Source of the DNA: Polyangium sp. 15x6
GTDB lineage: Bacteria; Myxococcota_A; Polyangia; Polyangiales; Polyangiaceae
NCBI RefSeq assembly: GCF_029960785.1
Contig: NZ_JASBQE010000005.1
Location: 179,863-243,862 of the forward strand
Direction: 5' to 3'
DNA length: 64,000 bases
How positions within the stretch are numbered: the stretch's first letter is position 1; every line of letters starts with the position of its first letter. Below are positions 34,250 to 42,374 of the stretch, one piece after another. The notes under the pieces were generated by a model. It saw only the letters and a list, made by a program, of their open reading frames with translations, made no database searches and was not told the origin of the DNA. Both the position numbers and the translations under genes were made by a program.

Positions 34250-35161
34250 TCAGGGACCACAATTCGCGTTCTTGGTGAACCAGTCCGCGAGCTTGCCGTC
34301 GGCCTCGACCTTGTCGAGCTGTTCGAGGATGGGCACGGTTCGGAACGCGCCCTCGTCCCGGAACGCCCGATAGACACGGACAGCCGTCCGCAAGCCCTCG
34401 ACCTGGCCCGCCATCGGATCGGCGCGCGGGTTCTCGATCTGGTGCGCCGCGACGCCGAGGATCGTGTGGGCGAGGAGGATCGTCGCCACCGGCGAGTGGC
34501 TCTTCGGGTTCGGGCCGTCGATGTAATCGCGGAACCACGGGCAAAGTGTCACCTCGATGTCGGGGCTCGCGGAGGCCCACGCGACCGCGTTCGAGATGTG
34601 CTCGCGGCTCGCCTCCGAGAGCGGCGCCTGGCTCATCTTCTTGAACACCGCGGCGATCGCCAGGAGGCGCGGGCGCGGCAAGGGCTCGCCCGGCGGGCCG
34701 AAGGGGTTTTCCACGTCCTTCATCGCCTCGAGCTTCCGCTCTGCGGCCGGGCAGCCGTACATGTCGACGAAGATCTCGACCTCGCCGTCCGGACACTCGA
34801 CCACGTACCTGTCGATGATGTGCCCCGTGTGGTTCGCGCCGACGTTGCCCGAGCGCGCCTCCCGCCCTTTTTGGGGATCGGCGCCGAGCGGCTGCGAGCC
34901 GTCCTTGCACGTGTACTCCGAGATGAAGGCGTAGCTGTCGACCGGGCCGCAGCGGGGGACCGGGTGTTCCTTGTCGCGGCCGAGGTCCGGGTCCGTCGGG
35001 GTCCGCCTCGCCGTCGTCGGTTTTGCCTTTGCGTCCGGGCTCGCGTCCGCGTCCGCGTCCGCGGCCGTCTGCGGCGTGGTCGTTTGCGCGCCTCCGCCGC
35101 AGGCGATCGTGAACAGGGAGAGGCCGATTCCAGCGATGGGGAAGAGGAGTCGTCGGAGCAC
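34250..35161 (-). CDS. Putative lipoprotein, unknown function
   Basis: 303 residues if translation starts at GTG 35159-35161, which has GAGG six bases upstream and gives VLRRLLFPIAGIGLSLFTIACGGG. This is a lipoprotein-type signal ending in IAC. A longer frame upstream would put the signal in the interior and is less likely. A Thr/Ala/Asp/Lys-rich spacer follows. The folded part starts at HPVPRCGPVDSYAFISEYTCKDGSQPLG and has VECPDGEVEIFVDMYGCPAAE, with several Cys that may be disulfide-linked. The last 150 residues are predominantly helical. No family is recognised. It is divergent from the MDR oxidoreductase. Confidence 0.75.
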   Translation of the reverse strand: MLRRLLFPIAGIGLSLFTIACGGGAQTTTPQTAADADADASPDAKAKPTTARRTPTDPDLGRDKEHPVPRCGPVDSYAFISEYTCKDGSQPLGADPQKGREARSGNVGANHTGHIIDRYVVECPDGEVEIFVDMYGCPAAERKLEAMKDVENPFGPPGEPLPRPRLLAIAAVFKKMSQAPLSEASREHISNAVAWASASPDIEVTLCPWFRDYIDGPNPKSHSPVATILLAHTILGVAAHQIENPRADPMAGQVEGLRTAVRVYRAFRDEGAFRTVPILEQLDKVEADGKLADWFTKNANCGP

Positions 35162-35326
35162 GGGGGACCTCGTGTTCGGGGGGAAACGGCATGGTACAGC
35201 GAGGCCGCCCACCGGTGTCACTTTTTTCTGGGCGCGCCTTCGGGTCGCTTGTCGAGGACCCTTCGACGCCTACATTTCGCGTCCCCGCGCGAAAGGTCGC
35301 GCCGTATCCCGGAGACGAGAGAGCCC

Positions 35327-36280
35327 ATGCGAGCCATTGTGATCGAACAGTTCGGAGGTCCCGAGACGCTGAAGGCCATGGATCTGCCGACGCCCGAGCC
35401 CGGCCCGGGCGAGGTGAGGATCCGGATCGCCGCGTCCGGCATCAACCCGGTCGACTGGAAAATTCGCGAGGGATACCTGGCGCAGGCCCTTCCGCACCGA
35501 TTCCCGCTGATCCCCGGCTGGGAGTGCGCGGGCACGATCGACGCGCTGGGCGCGGGAACGGGGCGTTTCCAGCGCGGCGACGCCGTGTACGTATACACGC
35601 GCAAGCCCGAGGTGCAGGGCGGGACGTACGCCGAATTCGTGGTCGTGCCGGAGTCGTTCGTGGCCGCGAAGCCGAAATCGCTGCTGCTCCACGAGGCGGC
35701 GAGCGTGCCCTTGGCGGGGCTGACGGCGTATCAGGCGCTGTTCCGGCGGCAGACGGACGTGGGGCCGGGGCGGACCGTGCTCGTGCACGCGGCGTCCGGC
35801 GGGGTCGGGATGTTCGGCGTGCAGCTCGCCAAGCACGCGGGGGCGACGGTGATCGGCACGGCCGGCCCGGACAACCAGGATTTCATTCGCTCGCTCGGCG
35901 TCGATCACCCGATCGATTACCGCGCCGGCGACGTGCGCGCGGCCGTCCGGGCGATCGCGCCTGAAGGCGTGGACGTGGTGTTCGATTGCGTGGGCGGCGC
36001 GACGCAGGCCTCGAGCTACGAGCTCGTGAAGCCCGGCGGGCGGCTCGTGAGCGTGGTGGACACGCCGAACGCGGACGAGGCGAAGGCGCGCGGGATCCGG
36101 GAGGCGTATTACCATTTCGTGGAGCCGAACGCGGAGGAGCTCGCGAAGCTCGGGGAGCTCCTCGACGCGGGGAAGATCCGCACGCACGTCTCGTCGATCC
36201 TGCCGTTCGCGGAGGCCGTGCTGGCGCAGGAGAAGAGCCGCGAGGGGCGCACCCGCGGCAAGGCCGTGCTCGTCCTGTAA
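35327..36280 (+). CDS. Zinc-independent MDR oxidoreductase (quinone reductase-like)
   Basis: 317 residues, medium-chain dehydrogenase/reductase fold without the zinc-binding Cys/His of alcohol dehydrogenases. The N-terminal catalytic domain includes SGINPVDWKIREGYL and LIPGWECAGTI. The Rossmann half has VLVHAASGGVGMFGVQLAKHAGATVIGTA (NADPH-binding AxxGxxG-type), followed by GVDHPIDYR and VDVVFDCVGG. This matches the NADPH:quinone oxidoreductase/zeta-crystallin group, which reduces quinones or enones in the cytoplasm. The start ATG at 35327 begins MRAIVIEQFGGPETL, the canonical opening. It is convergent with the MFS gene across a perfect 11-bp hairpin. Confidence 0.93.
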   Translation: MRAIVIEQFGGPETLKAMDLPTPEPGPGEVRIRIAASGINPVDWKIREGYLAQALPHRFPLIPGWECAGTIDALGAGTGRFQRGDAVYVYTRKPEVQGGTYAEFVVVPESFVAAKPKSLLLHEAASVPLAGLTAYQALFRRQTDVGPGRTVLVHAASGGVGMFGVQLAKHAGATVIGTAGPDNQDFIRSLGVDHPIDYRAGDVRAAVRAIAPEGVDVVFDCVGGATQASSYELVKPGGRLVSVVDTPNADEAKARGIREAYYHFVEPNAEELAKLGELLDAGKIRTHVSSILPFAEAVLAQEKSREGRTRGKAVLVL

Positions 36281-36297
36281 AACGGTCGTCCGCACAA

Positions 36298-36327
36298 GCG
36301 GCCACGCGGCCCGCCGCGCGTGGCCGC
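36298..36327. terminator. Bidirectional hairpin between MDR and MFS genes
   Basis: GCGGCCACGCG (36298-36308) and CGCGTGGCCGC (36317-36327) are perfect complements with an 8-base loop, lying between two convergent stops. It probably serves both transcripts. No U-run is present on either side. Confidence 0.55.
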
Positions 36328-36332
36328 GCGCG

Positions 36333-37538
36333 TCAGGGGTTTTCCTTGGGAGCCGGGGGCGGCAGGTTCTTGCCCCAGACGAATTGGCAAGCCGCGACGG
36401 CGAAGCAAAGCACGAGGCAAATGAGCCAGAAGACCGGGAGGCCGGTCTTCGGCAGGAGGCGCATGCTGATCGAGGGGGCGCCCATCGCGCCGAAGCTGAA
36501 GGTGAGCGAGAAGGCGCCCTGGTAGCGGCCGCGGAGGTGCTTCGGCGAGAGGTCGGCGACGATGCTCGCGTTCACGGGCGCGAAGATGATCTCGCCGAAG
36601 GTCCACACGGCGACCGTGGCCATGTACGCCGGGAGCGTCGAGGCGAGCGCCATGGCGCCGAATCCGAGGCCCGTCAGCGTCGCGGCGCTCGCGAGGAGGA
36701 CGCCGCGCGGGACGCCCTTCACCCACCGCGTGACGAGCGGCTGGCACAGGACGATGAGCAAGCAATTCGTGGCGACCGTGATGCCGTAATGCTCGGTGGT
36801 GAGGCCCTTCTGGCGCATGTCCTCCGGCATGGCCGAGAGGTGCTGGAAAAAGACGAGCGTGAGCGCGAGGTTGCAGAGGAGAAACGGGAGGTATTTCCCG
36901 TCGAAGAAGGGCGTGAGCACGCTGCCGCGATTGTCGCGGTGCGCCTCGGCCGGTCGGCTCTCGGGGACGGAGCGCCAGATGATCGCGGCGAGGACGAGCG
37001 TCGTGAGCGCGTCGCCGAGGAAAAGCGCGAGGAAGCTCCGCTTCGCCATGAAGCCGCCGAGGACGGCGGCGAACGCATACCCGAGGTTCACGGCCCAGTA
37101 TTGCAGGGAGAACGCCTTCACGCGGTGCTCGGGCGGCACGACGTCGGCGATGAGGGCCTGGCTCGCGGGGCGGAACATGTCCGCGAAGAAGCCGAGGAAG
37201 ACCGTGGCCGAAGCGATTTGCCAGATCTCGCGCGCGAGGCCGAGGCCGATCATGAAGGCGGAGCTCGCGACGAGCGAGAGGAGCATGGTGGCGCGGCGGC
37301 CGAGGCGATCGGAGAGGGCGCCGCCGAGCAAGGTGCCCGCGAGCGAGCCGGCGCCGAAGAGCGAGGCGATGAGGCCCGCGGTGGGGAGGTCGAGGCCACG
37401 CTGCTGCGTGAGGTAAACGAAGAGGAGCGGGACGACGAAGCTGCCCGCCCGGTTGACGAGCATGCCGGCCCAGAGCGACCAGAACGCCCGGGGCAAACCC
37501 TCGGTGATGTCGGCGAGGCGGACGGCGAGGGCGCTCAT
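36333..37538 (-). CDS. MFS transporter (multidrug-type, MdtH/TetA-like)
   Basis: 401 residues from ATG 37536-37538, with about 12 hydrophobic helices. The loop 2-3 motif of the major facilitator superfamily is visible as GGALSDRLGRRATMLLSL (about 61-78), preceded by GLIASLFGAGSLAGTLLGG. The central cytoplasmic loop carries a basic stretch, and the second half repeats the fold (MPEDMRQKGLTTEHYGITVATN, then LGFGAMALASTLPAYMATVAVWTFGEIIFAPVN). This pattern fits drug/proton antiporters. Substrate is unknown. A start at 37571 is possible but adds an Arg-rich tail. It is a lone gene upstream of the Gly-rich lipoprotein on the same strand, 54 bases from it. Confidence 0.92.
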   Translation of the reverse strand: MSALAVRLADITEGLPRAFWSLWAGMLVNRAGSFVVPLLFVYLTQQRGLDLPTAGLIASLFGAGSLAGTLLGGALSDRLGRRATMLLSLVASSAFMIGLGLAREIWQIASATVFLGFFADMFRPASQALIADVVPPEHRVKAFSLQYWAVNLGYAFAAVLGGFMAKRSFLALFLGDALTTLVLAAIIWRSVPESRPAEAHRDNRGSVLTPFFDGKYLPFLLCNLALTLVFFQHLSAMPEDMRQKGLTTEHYGITVATNCLLIVLCQPLVTRWVKGVPRGVLLASAATLTGLGFGAMALASTLPAYMATVAVWTFGEIIFAPVNASIVADLSPKHLRGRYQGAFSLTFSFGAMGAPSISMRLLPKTGLPVFWLICLVLCFAVAACQFVWGKNLPPPAPKENP

Positions 37539-37592
37539 TTCACGATTGCCGCGACGGTGCCGCGCACGCACGCGTACGTCAAGCGCGGAGCA

Positions 37593-39161
37593 TCAAAAGG
37601 ATCGGATGGCCGCGCTGAGGCCGGGCGCGCCGCGGTTGCCCGCGACGTCGCCGTCGCCGCCCTTTCCGCCGGAGCCGGGTTTGCCCGTGGCGAGCGAGAC
37701 GGCGCCGCGAAGCTCGGGCTCGGCGCCGACGTGGGCAATCACGACGGCAGGCCCGCCGAGGCCGCCGCCGCCGGAGCCGCCCTTGCCGCCCTTGCCGCCC
37801 GCGCCGCCCGGACAAGCGTCGGGCGCGGCGAGGTTTTTTCCGGTGCCGCCCTTGCCGCCCATTCCGCCGAGGCCGCCGAGCTGGCCATCGGCGCCGTCGC
37901 CGCCGCGCCCGCCTCGATGGACCGCGACGCGGCCGTCCCAGAGCACGATCGAGGATTCGATGCTGGCGATGCCGATGCTCGCGCCGCCGGGACCGCCGCC
38001 CATGCCGCCACGTCCGCCGCAGCCGCCGGTGCCGCCGCTGCCGCCGCTCGCGCCGGCGCCGGGCGTCGCATTGGTGCAAATCGAGGCCGCGCCCCGCGCG
38101 CCCCCGGCGCCGCCGCCGCCTTGTCCGGGCAGACCGAATCCGCCCTTGCCGCCCGCGATGCCGAAATACCCCGTGGCGTCGATCCGCCCGAAGCCCGCGG
38201 CGCCCGTGCCGGGCGTGCCCCGCGATCCCTGCGTGCCGGGCGTGCCCTTTCCGGTCGCGCAGCTCCAGCCGCTCCCCGCGTCGCCGGCGCCGCCGAGACC
38301 GAAGCTCATCGCCGCGGGCGTGCCGAACTCGCCCGCTTGTCCGGGGGTCGATTGCAATGAATCCGGCAGGATCGCGCCGCCGTCGCCGCCTTGCCCGCCG
38401 ATGGTGACGCTGCCGTCGTCGCACGTGCGCTCGACGCGTGTGCCGCCCGGGGTCCCGAGGTCGGGATCGGCGACGCACGCGGCCTGGCCGTCGAGTCCCG
38501 AGGCGCCGTCGAGGGCGGGATCGGACGGGAGGCTCGTGCCATTCTCGCCGTCGGCGCCCGCGCCGGCGCGCACGTCGCAGCGCCGGAGATCGGCGTGGGT
38601 GTGGTCGGCGAGCAGGGCGATCGACGATCCGCCGGGGCGGGTCGCGTCGGCGGCGAAGACGGCGAGGTCCTCGATGCGAGTCACGCGCGGGCCGGGCGCG
38701 AGCACGAGCGGGATCTCGTCGGGCCAGCCGTAGAGGCGGGTCTTCTGGGTGTTGTCTGTCCAGCGGTACCCTTCCTCGCAATCGAGGCCGCCGAAGACGC
38801 TCGCGCCGGCGGGCAGGACCAGGCGCTCGTGGAAGTCCTCGGCGCAGGCGTAGATGGGGCGATCGGCGCCGGCGATCAGCGCGGCGTGGGCGAGGGTGCG
38901 AAACGGTTTGTCCTGGGTGCCCGGGTCGTCGTCGTCGCCGAGGCTCGCGGAGACGAAGACGCCACAATCGGCGGGGACGGGTCCGGCGTTCCAGGCGGGC
39001 ACGCAGCGTGGGACCACGTACCGTTCGCCGGTGGCCCTCGTCTCGCAAATGGGGCCATCGGTGCATTCGGCCTCGGGAGCCGGGGCGCAGCTCGCGGCGA
39101 GCGCGAGCAGGGCGAGGGGCAAGAGGGCGAGGCGCGCGGCCCCGCCGAGGTTCGTCGGCAT
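37593..39161 (-). CDS. Gly-rich repeat lipoprotein (PGRS-like composition)
   Basis: 522 residues from ATG 39159-39161. The lipobox is LAASC (Cys about 25). Residues 30-200 form an ordered region: CETRATGERYVVPRC..., then FVSASLGDDDDPGTQDKPFRTLAHAALIAG, which resembles the start of a right-handed beta-helix, as in many DUF1565/PbH1-type surface proteins. The rest is Gly/Ala/Ser-rich low complexity (GGQGGDGGAIL, GGAGGKGGKGGSGGGGLGG) with scattered Cys. The DNA repeats in this part are imperfect, and the protein is clearly maintained in frame. Likely a surface-exposed passenger or matrix protein; no enzyme site is seen. It ends close to the MFS gene and is divergent from the phosphatase lipoprotein. 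Confidence 0.8.
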   Translation of the reverse strand: MPTNLGGAARLALLPLALLALAASCAPAPEAECTDGPICETRATGERYVVPRCVPAWNAGPVPADCGVFVSASLGDDDDPGTQDKPFRTLAHAALIAGADRPIYACAEDFHERLVLPAGASVFGGLDCEEGYRWTDNTQKTRLYGWPDEIPLVLAPGPRVTRIEDLAVFAADATRPGGSSIALLADHTHADLRRCDVRAGAGADGENGTSLPSDPALDGASGLDGQAACVADPDLGTPGGTRVERTCDDGSVTIGGQGGDGGAILPDSLQSTPGQAGEFGTPAAMSFGLGGAGDAGSGWSCATGKGTPGTQGSRGTPGTGAAGFGRIDATGYFGIAGGKGGFGLPGQGGGGAGGARGAASICTNATPGAGASGGSGGTGGCGGRGGMGGGPGGASIGIASIESSIVLWDGRVAVHRGGRGGDGADGQLGGLGGMGGKGGTGKNLAAPDACPGGAGGKGGKGGSGGGGLGGPAVVIAHVGAEPELRGAVSLATGKPGSGGKGGDGDVAGNRGAPGLSAAIRSF

Positions 39162-39387
39162 GATCGATCGCTTCCGGAGTGGGCTTTGAAATGGAGAGGA
39201 CGGCGCTCGCAGCGAGCACGCGTCCGGGGCCCTCGGGGGCCGCCGGGCATCGCATCGCGAGCGCCGACGATTTGGATGACGAGGCGTGGGCCCGGTTGCG
39301 GAAATCGCGGAAGGATTGCAAGGCGCGGAGCGCACGTTCGGGACGATGTTGACGCCCCCGGGACGGTGCTTCAGGTATAAGGAATCA

Positions 39388-40407
39388 ATGAAAAAGGTTC
39401 TCGTCGGGACGTCGTTGATTCTCGGTCTTTGGAGCGCCGCGTCCGGCTGCACGGGCGAGGGCGGTGCGGGCGACACGACGTCGGGTAGCACGAGCGGGAG
39501 CGGCGGCGCGGGCGGGAGCGGCGGCGCGGGCGGGAGCGGCGGCGCCGGCGGCGGGACCGTGAGCGATCCGAGCGAGCTGAAGGCATCGGTCCTCGGCGGG
39601 TATGTCGAGCTCTCGTGGGTGAAATCGAGCAAGCCCGCGTCGCGGATCGTCCGCGTCGAGAATGCGATGCCCACGGGCCCGGACGACCCCATGGCGACCG
39701 TCGTTTACGAGGGCGCGGCAGCCACGGCGAGCGAGCCGCTCCGCAATCTGGTGGCCACGACGCCGGATGTGCCTCGCACGTACCACTACGCCGTGTACGG
39801 CTGCGACGCGCCGGGGAGCTGCGGGGGCGGGGCGGCGACGGCAGAGCTCGCCGTGACGATCGGGCAGGCGCTCGTCGGCGGCGGGTACAACCTCGTGTGG
39901 CGCCACGCGGCCGCGGATGTGTGCGACGACGCGTTCCAGCTCGGGACGGCGGCCGAGACGTCATCGCCGGGCTGGTGGAAGAGCTGCGATTCGAACTGCG
40001 CGACCGCGACGGCGCGGCAGCTCAATGCGACGGGCATCTCCCAGGCCGAGCAGATGGGGATCGCGATCGAGAATCGAGGTTTTCCGTTCGGGCGCGTGCT
40101 CGCGAGCGAGTTCTGCCGGTGCAAGACGACCGCCGAGCTCATGGACCTCGGCCCGACGGTCGAAGAGAATCAGGGCATCACGGGTTTTGCGTACGACGAG
40201 GCGAATCGATGCGCGGCGACGATGGCGCTCGCGGCGGAGGAGCCTCCGGCGGGCACGAACGCGGCCATCGTGGGCCACTCGGGGCACCAATGCGGCGTGC
40301 TCGACGCGCTCCAGTGGGGCGAGGCCGCCATCTACAAGCCCGACGGCAGCGGCGGGGCGCTCTACATCACCCGGGTCGATTCGATGAGCTGGGCCTCCTT
40401 GCAGTAA
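39388..40407 (+). CDS. Lipoprotein with histidine-phosphatase domain
   Basis: 339 residues from ATG 39388 (MKKVLVGTSLILGLWSAASGC), a lipoprotein signal followed by a (GGAGGS)n spacer. Residues about 50-150 look like a fibronectin type III/Ig-like module (SDPSELKASVLGGYVELSWVKSSKPASRIVRVENA). The C-terminal part has the histidine-phosphatase core: NLVWRHAAADVC (Arg172, His173), ARQLNATGISQAEQMGIAIENRGFPFGRVLASEFCRCKTTAELM, and the second catalytic-type His in NAAIVGHSGHQCG. So it is probably an extracytoplasmic phosphatase; the substrate is unknown. A spacing of 36 bases to the next gene suggests, but does not prove, co-transcription with the GIDE-like pair. Confidence 0.85.
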   Translation: MKKVLVGTSLILGLWSAASGCTGEGGAGDTTSGSTSGSGGAGGSGGAGGSGGAGGGTVSDPSELKASVLGGYVELSWVKSSKPASRIVRVENAMPTGPDDPMATVVYEGAAATASEPLRNLVATTPDVPRTYHYAVYGCDAPGSCGGGAATAELAVTIGQALVGGGYNLVWRHAAADVCDDAFQLGTAAETSSPGWWKSCDSNCATATARQLNATGISQAEQMGIAIENRGFPFGRVLASEFCRCKTTAELMDLGPTVEENQGITGFAYDEANRCAATMALAAEEPPAGTNAAIVGHSGHQCGVLDALQWGEAAIYKPDGSGGALYITRVDSMSWASLQ

Positions 40408-40443
40408 CCTCTTCCATCGGGGCCGGGCCTCGGGCAGGCTGCG

Positions 40444-41250
40444 ATGACGCAGATGCTTTCCTTCGAGCCCAAACGTAAGACCCGGATGCTCGTCGGCCTC
40501 GTGTTCTTGCCGTTCGCGCTCGGCGCCTTGTTTTTTCTGTGGGCGTCTTTGCGGACGGCGTCGATCGGGTCGCGGCTCGCGGCGCACGCGGAGCGAAGGA
40601 CGGACGACGGGCCGATGGCGATCCGCGGCGAGCTTTCGCTGCTCAAAGCGTCGTCGTCCTCGCCGCTCGGCGTCCCGGCCGCGGGGTGGGTCGGGGCCGT
40701 CGGGCGCCCGTCCCCGAGCGGCGGGGGCCGATTCGAGGTTTTTTGCGCCGTGGGCAACTTCGACGACGTGGCCGTGCGCAGGAACGACGGGTTCGCCTTC
40801 CGGCTCGCGCTCGCCAAGACGAACGAGCGGGTGCGAATCGACGAGGAGGAGGGCGCGGCGTGGCTCTTCGGCCACGATCCGCGGGTGGGAATCGCGGTCG
40901 CTTCGATGAAGGAACGGGACGCGACGGGGCTCGAGATCCCGGCCTCGATCCGGGAGGCGTGCGGCAAGGAGCTCTCCACGCTGGGAGATTCGGCCGTGTA
41001 TCGGGAGCGTGTCCTCGCGGAGGGCATGCCGGTGACGGTGCTCGGTTGCAAGCAGACGAATGACATCGTGCCCTGCCGGGACGGGCTGGATTTCATCACG
41101 GTGGATCCGCTCGGTCGCGCCAGGGAGCGCATCGGGAGCCGGATGAGCCCGCTGCTTTTCCTCGGGGGGCTTTTTTCGCTCGTCGTGCTCTCGGCGGCCG
41201 GCTTCGCGGTGCTGTCGCTGGCGAGCCGCACGCGGAGGAGCTTTCGATGA
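40444..41250 (+). CDS. Two-helix membrane protein, partner of GIDE-like protein
   Basis: 268 residues with a membrane helix at each end: TRMLVGLVFLPFALGALFFLWASL (about 14-37) and MSPLLFLGGLFSLVVLSAAGFAVLSLASRT (about 230-260). The intervening 190 residues are predicted soluble: IRGELSLLKASSSSPLGVPAAGWVGAVG, then FEVFCAVGNFDDVAVRRNDGFAFRLALAK and FGHDPRVGIAVASMKERD. Layout and the beta-rich loop are reminiscent of the GIDE domain in the next protein, so the two may be distant relatives. The stop overlaps the start of that gene (ATGA at 41247). Function is unknown; probably a complex in the cytoplasmic membrane. Confidence 0.75.
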   Translation: MTQMLSFEPKRKTRMLVGLVFLPFALGALFFLWASLRTASIGSRLAAHAERRTDDGPMAIRGELSLLKASSSSPLGVPAAGWVGAVGRPSPSGGGRFEVFCAVGNFDDVAVRRNDGFAFRLALAKTNERVRIDEEEGAAWLFGHDPRVGIAVASMKERDATGLEIPASIREACGKELSTLGDSAVYRERVLAEGMPVTVLGCKQTNDIVPCRDGLDFITVDPLGRARERIGSRMSPLLFLGGLFSLVVLSAAGFAVLSLASRTRRSFR

Positions 41251-41966
41251 TCGTCACATTGCTCGGGGCGGGGCTTCTGGTCGCCGGGAGCGCGCTGATC
41301 TTTCGGGCGCGAGAGGGGGCGGCGCTGGTGCTGGAGGTGTGGCGGCGCCCGACGAAGAAGATCGCGGAGATCGAGCCCGGGGTGGTGGAGCTCGCGGGGA
41401 CGATCGCCGCGGCGGAGGAGCCGATCGACGGGCTCTCGCGGAAAGGCTGCGTCGTCGTGCGCACCACGCTCCGAGGTTTTTCCGGGGACGGCAAGCGCCG
41501 CGAGCGGCTCGGGGAGCGCTCGGTCCTGCGCGCGTCGCGGGTGGCGCTGCGCGACGCGAGCGGCACGTGCATGGTCGATCTCGCGGACGCGGAGGTGGTC
41601 GGGGACGAATGGGTGTCGCCCGCCGTGCGCGTGGAGGAGGCGCTGTCGTCGTGGCCGCCGTGGGCGCGGGATCTGGTGCCGCCCGGCGCGACGCACGTGG
41701 AGGTCGAGGAGGCGGTGGTGCCGGAGGGCGCCGACGTGATGATCACGGCCGTGACGCGAAAGCAGGAGCGCGTGGACGGGTTTTACAGGGACGCACGGGC
41801 GCGCTGGGAGCTCGGCGGATCCGAGGAGATGCGCAGCCTCGTGACGGTGGGAGGGCAGGCGCAGCTGTTCCGGCGGACGGGCGGGGCGGTGGCGTTCGCG
41901 GTGGTGTGTGGGCTCGTGCTCGTCGTGCAGGGGATTGCGACGATTCTGGCGGGGATCCGGCTTTGA
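41247..41966 (+). CDS. GIDE-domain-like membrane protein
   Basis: 239 residues with helices near both ends (IVTLLGAGLLVAGSALIF and GGAVAFAVVCGLVLVVQGIATILAG). The middle segment, VVELAGTIAAAEEPIDGLSRKGCVVVRTTLRGFSGDGKRRE.. followed by VALRDASGTCMVDLADAEVV, fits the GIDE domain pattern: a beta barrel found in the mitochondrial E3 ligase MULAN and in bacterial membrane proteins of unknown role. There is no RING finger. It is translationally coupled to the preceding gene. Downstream begins a G-rich tandem repeat region. I infer a two-protein membrane module; no biochemical role is established for bacterial members. Confidence 0.7.
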   Translation: MIVTLLGAGLLVAGSALIFRAREGAALVLEVWRRPTKKIAEIEPGVVELAGTIAAAEEPIDGLSRKGCVVVRTTLRGFSGDGKRRERLGERSVLRASRVALRDASGTCMVDLADAEVVGDEWVSPAVRVEEALSSWPPWARDLVPPGATHVEVEEAVVPEGADVMITAVTRKQERVDGFYRDARARWELGGSEEMRSLVTVGGQAQLFRRTGGAVAFAVVCGLVLVVQGIATILAGIRL

Positions 41967-42374
41967 GAGGTTGCGACCTTACGAGGTGGACGGGGGAGGT
42001 GTGAAAGGGAGGCGCCGGGGAGCGCGAAACGGGGGCGGGAGGCTTCGGGGAGGAGCGCGTCTTCGCGCGGAATCGCGCGGGGAGGGGTCGACGCGAGGTT
42101 CCGGGCGAGGCCCGCCGTGCGGGGAGGGGTCTCCGCGGGAATTTCCCGGCGGGGAGGTCGGGGGGAGAGGGCCTCCCCGCGGGATTTTGTCGCCGAGGGG
42201 CGGGCGGGGAGGGGTCCCCGCGGAGAATTGCAGGGCGGATTTTTGGCGGGGAGGGGTCGCCGGGGGGAGCGCGGCGCGGAAATGTTCGGGGGGAGGGGTC
42301 CCCGGGGTGGGCGCGGTTCGGTTCGGTCTGGTGCGGAGGGGTGCCGTTGACAGGGGGGGCCGCTGTGAGCCGTC
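41967..42374. repeat. G-rich tandem array, period about 42 bases, upstream of toxin gene
   Basis: GGGGAGGGGTC occurs exactly at 42079, 42121, 42206, 42248 and 42290, spaced 42, 85, 42 and 42 bases. A decayed copy (GGGGAGAGGGCCTC) at 42162 fills the 85-base gap. Units share GGGGAGGGGTCBCCGCGG-type starts, then diverge. Several such runs could form G-quadruplexes on the plus strand, and many GGGG/CCCC pairs could form hairpins. The 85-base step breaks any reading frame through it, so it is not coding. TTGACA at 42347-42352 lies between the array and the toxin start and could be a -35 element, but no good -10 follows. Confidence 0.75.

Noticed and set aside
37593..39161. Gly-rich protein considered as a mycobacterial PE_PGRS homologue
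   Set aside because: It has a lipobox and no PE domain; only composition is similar.
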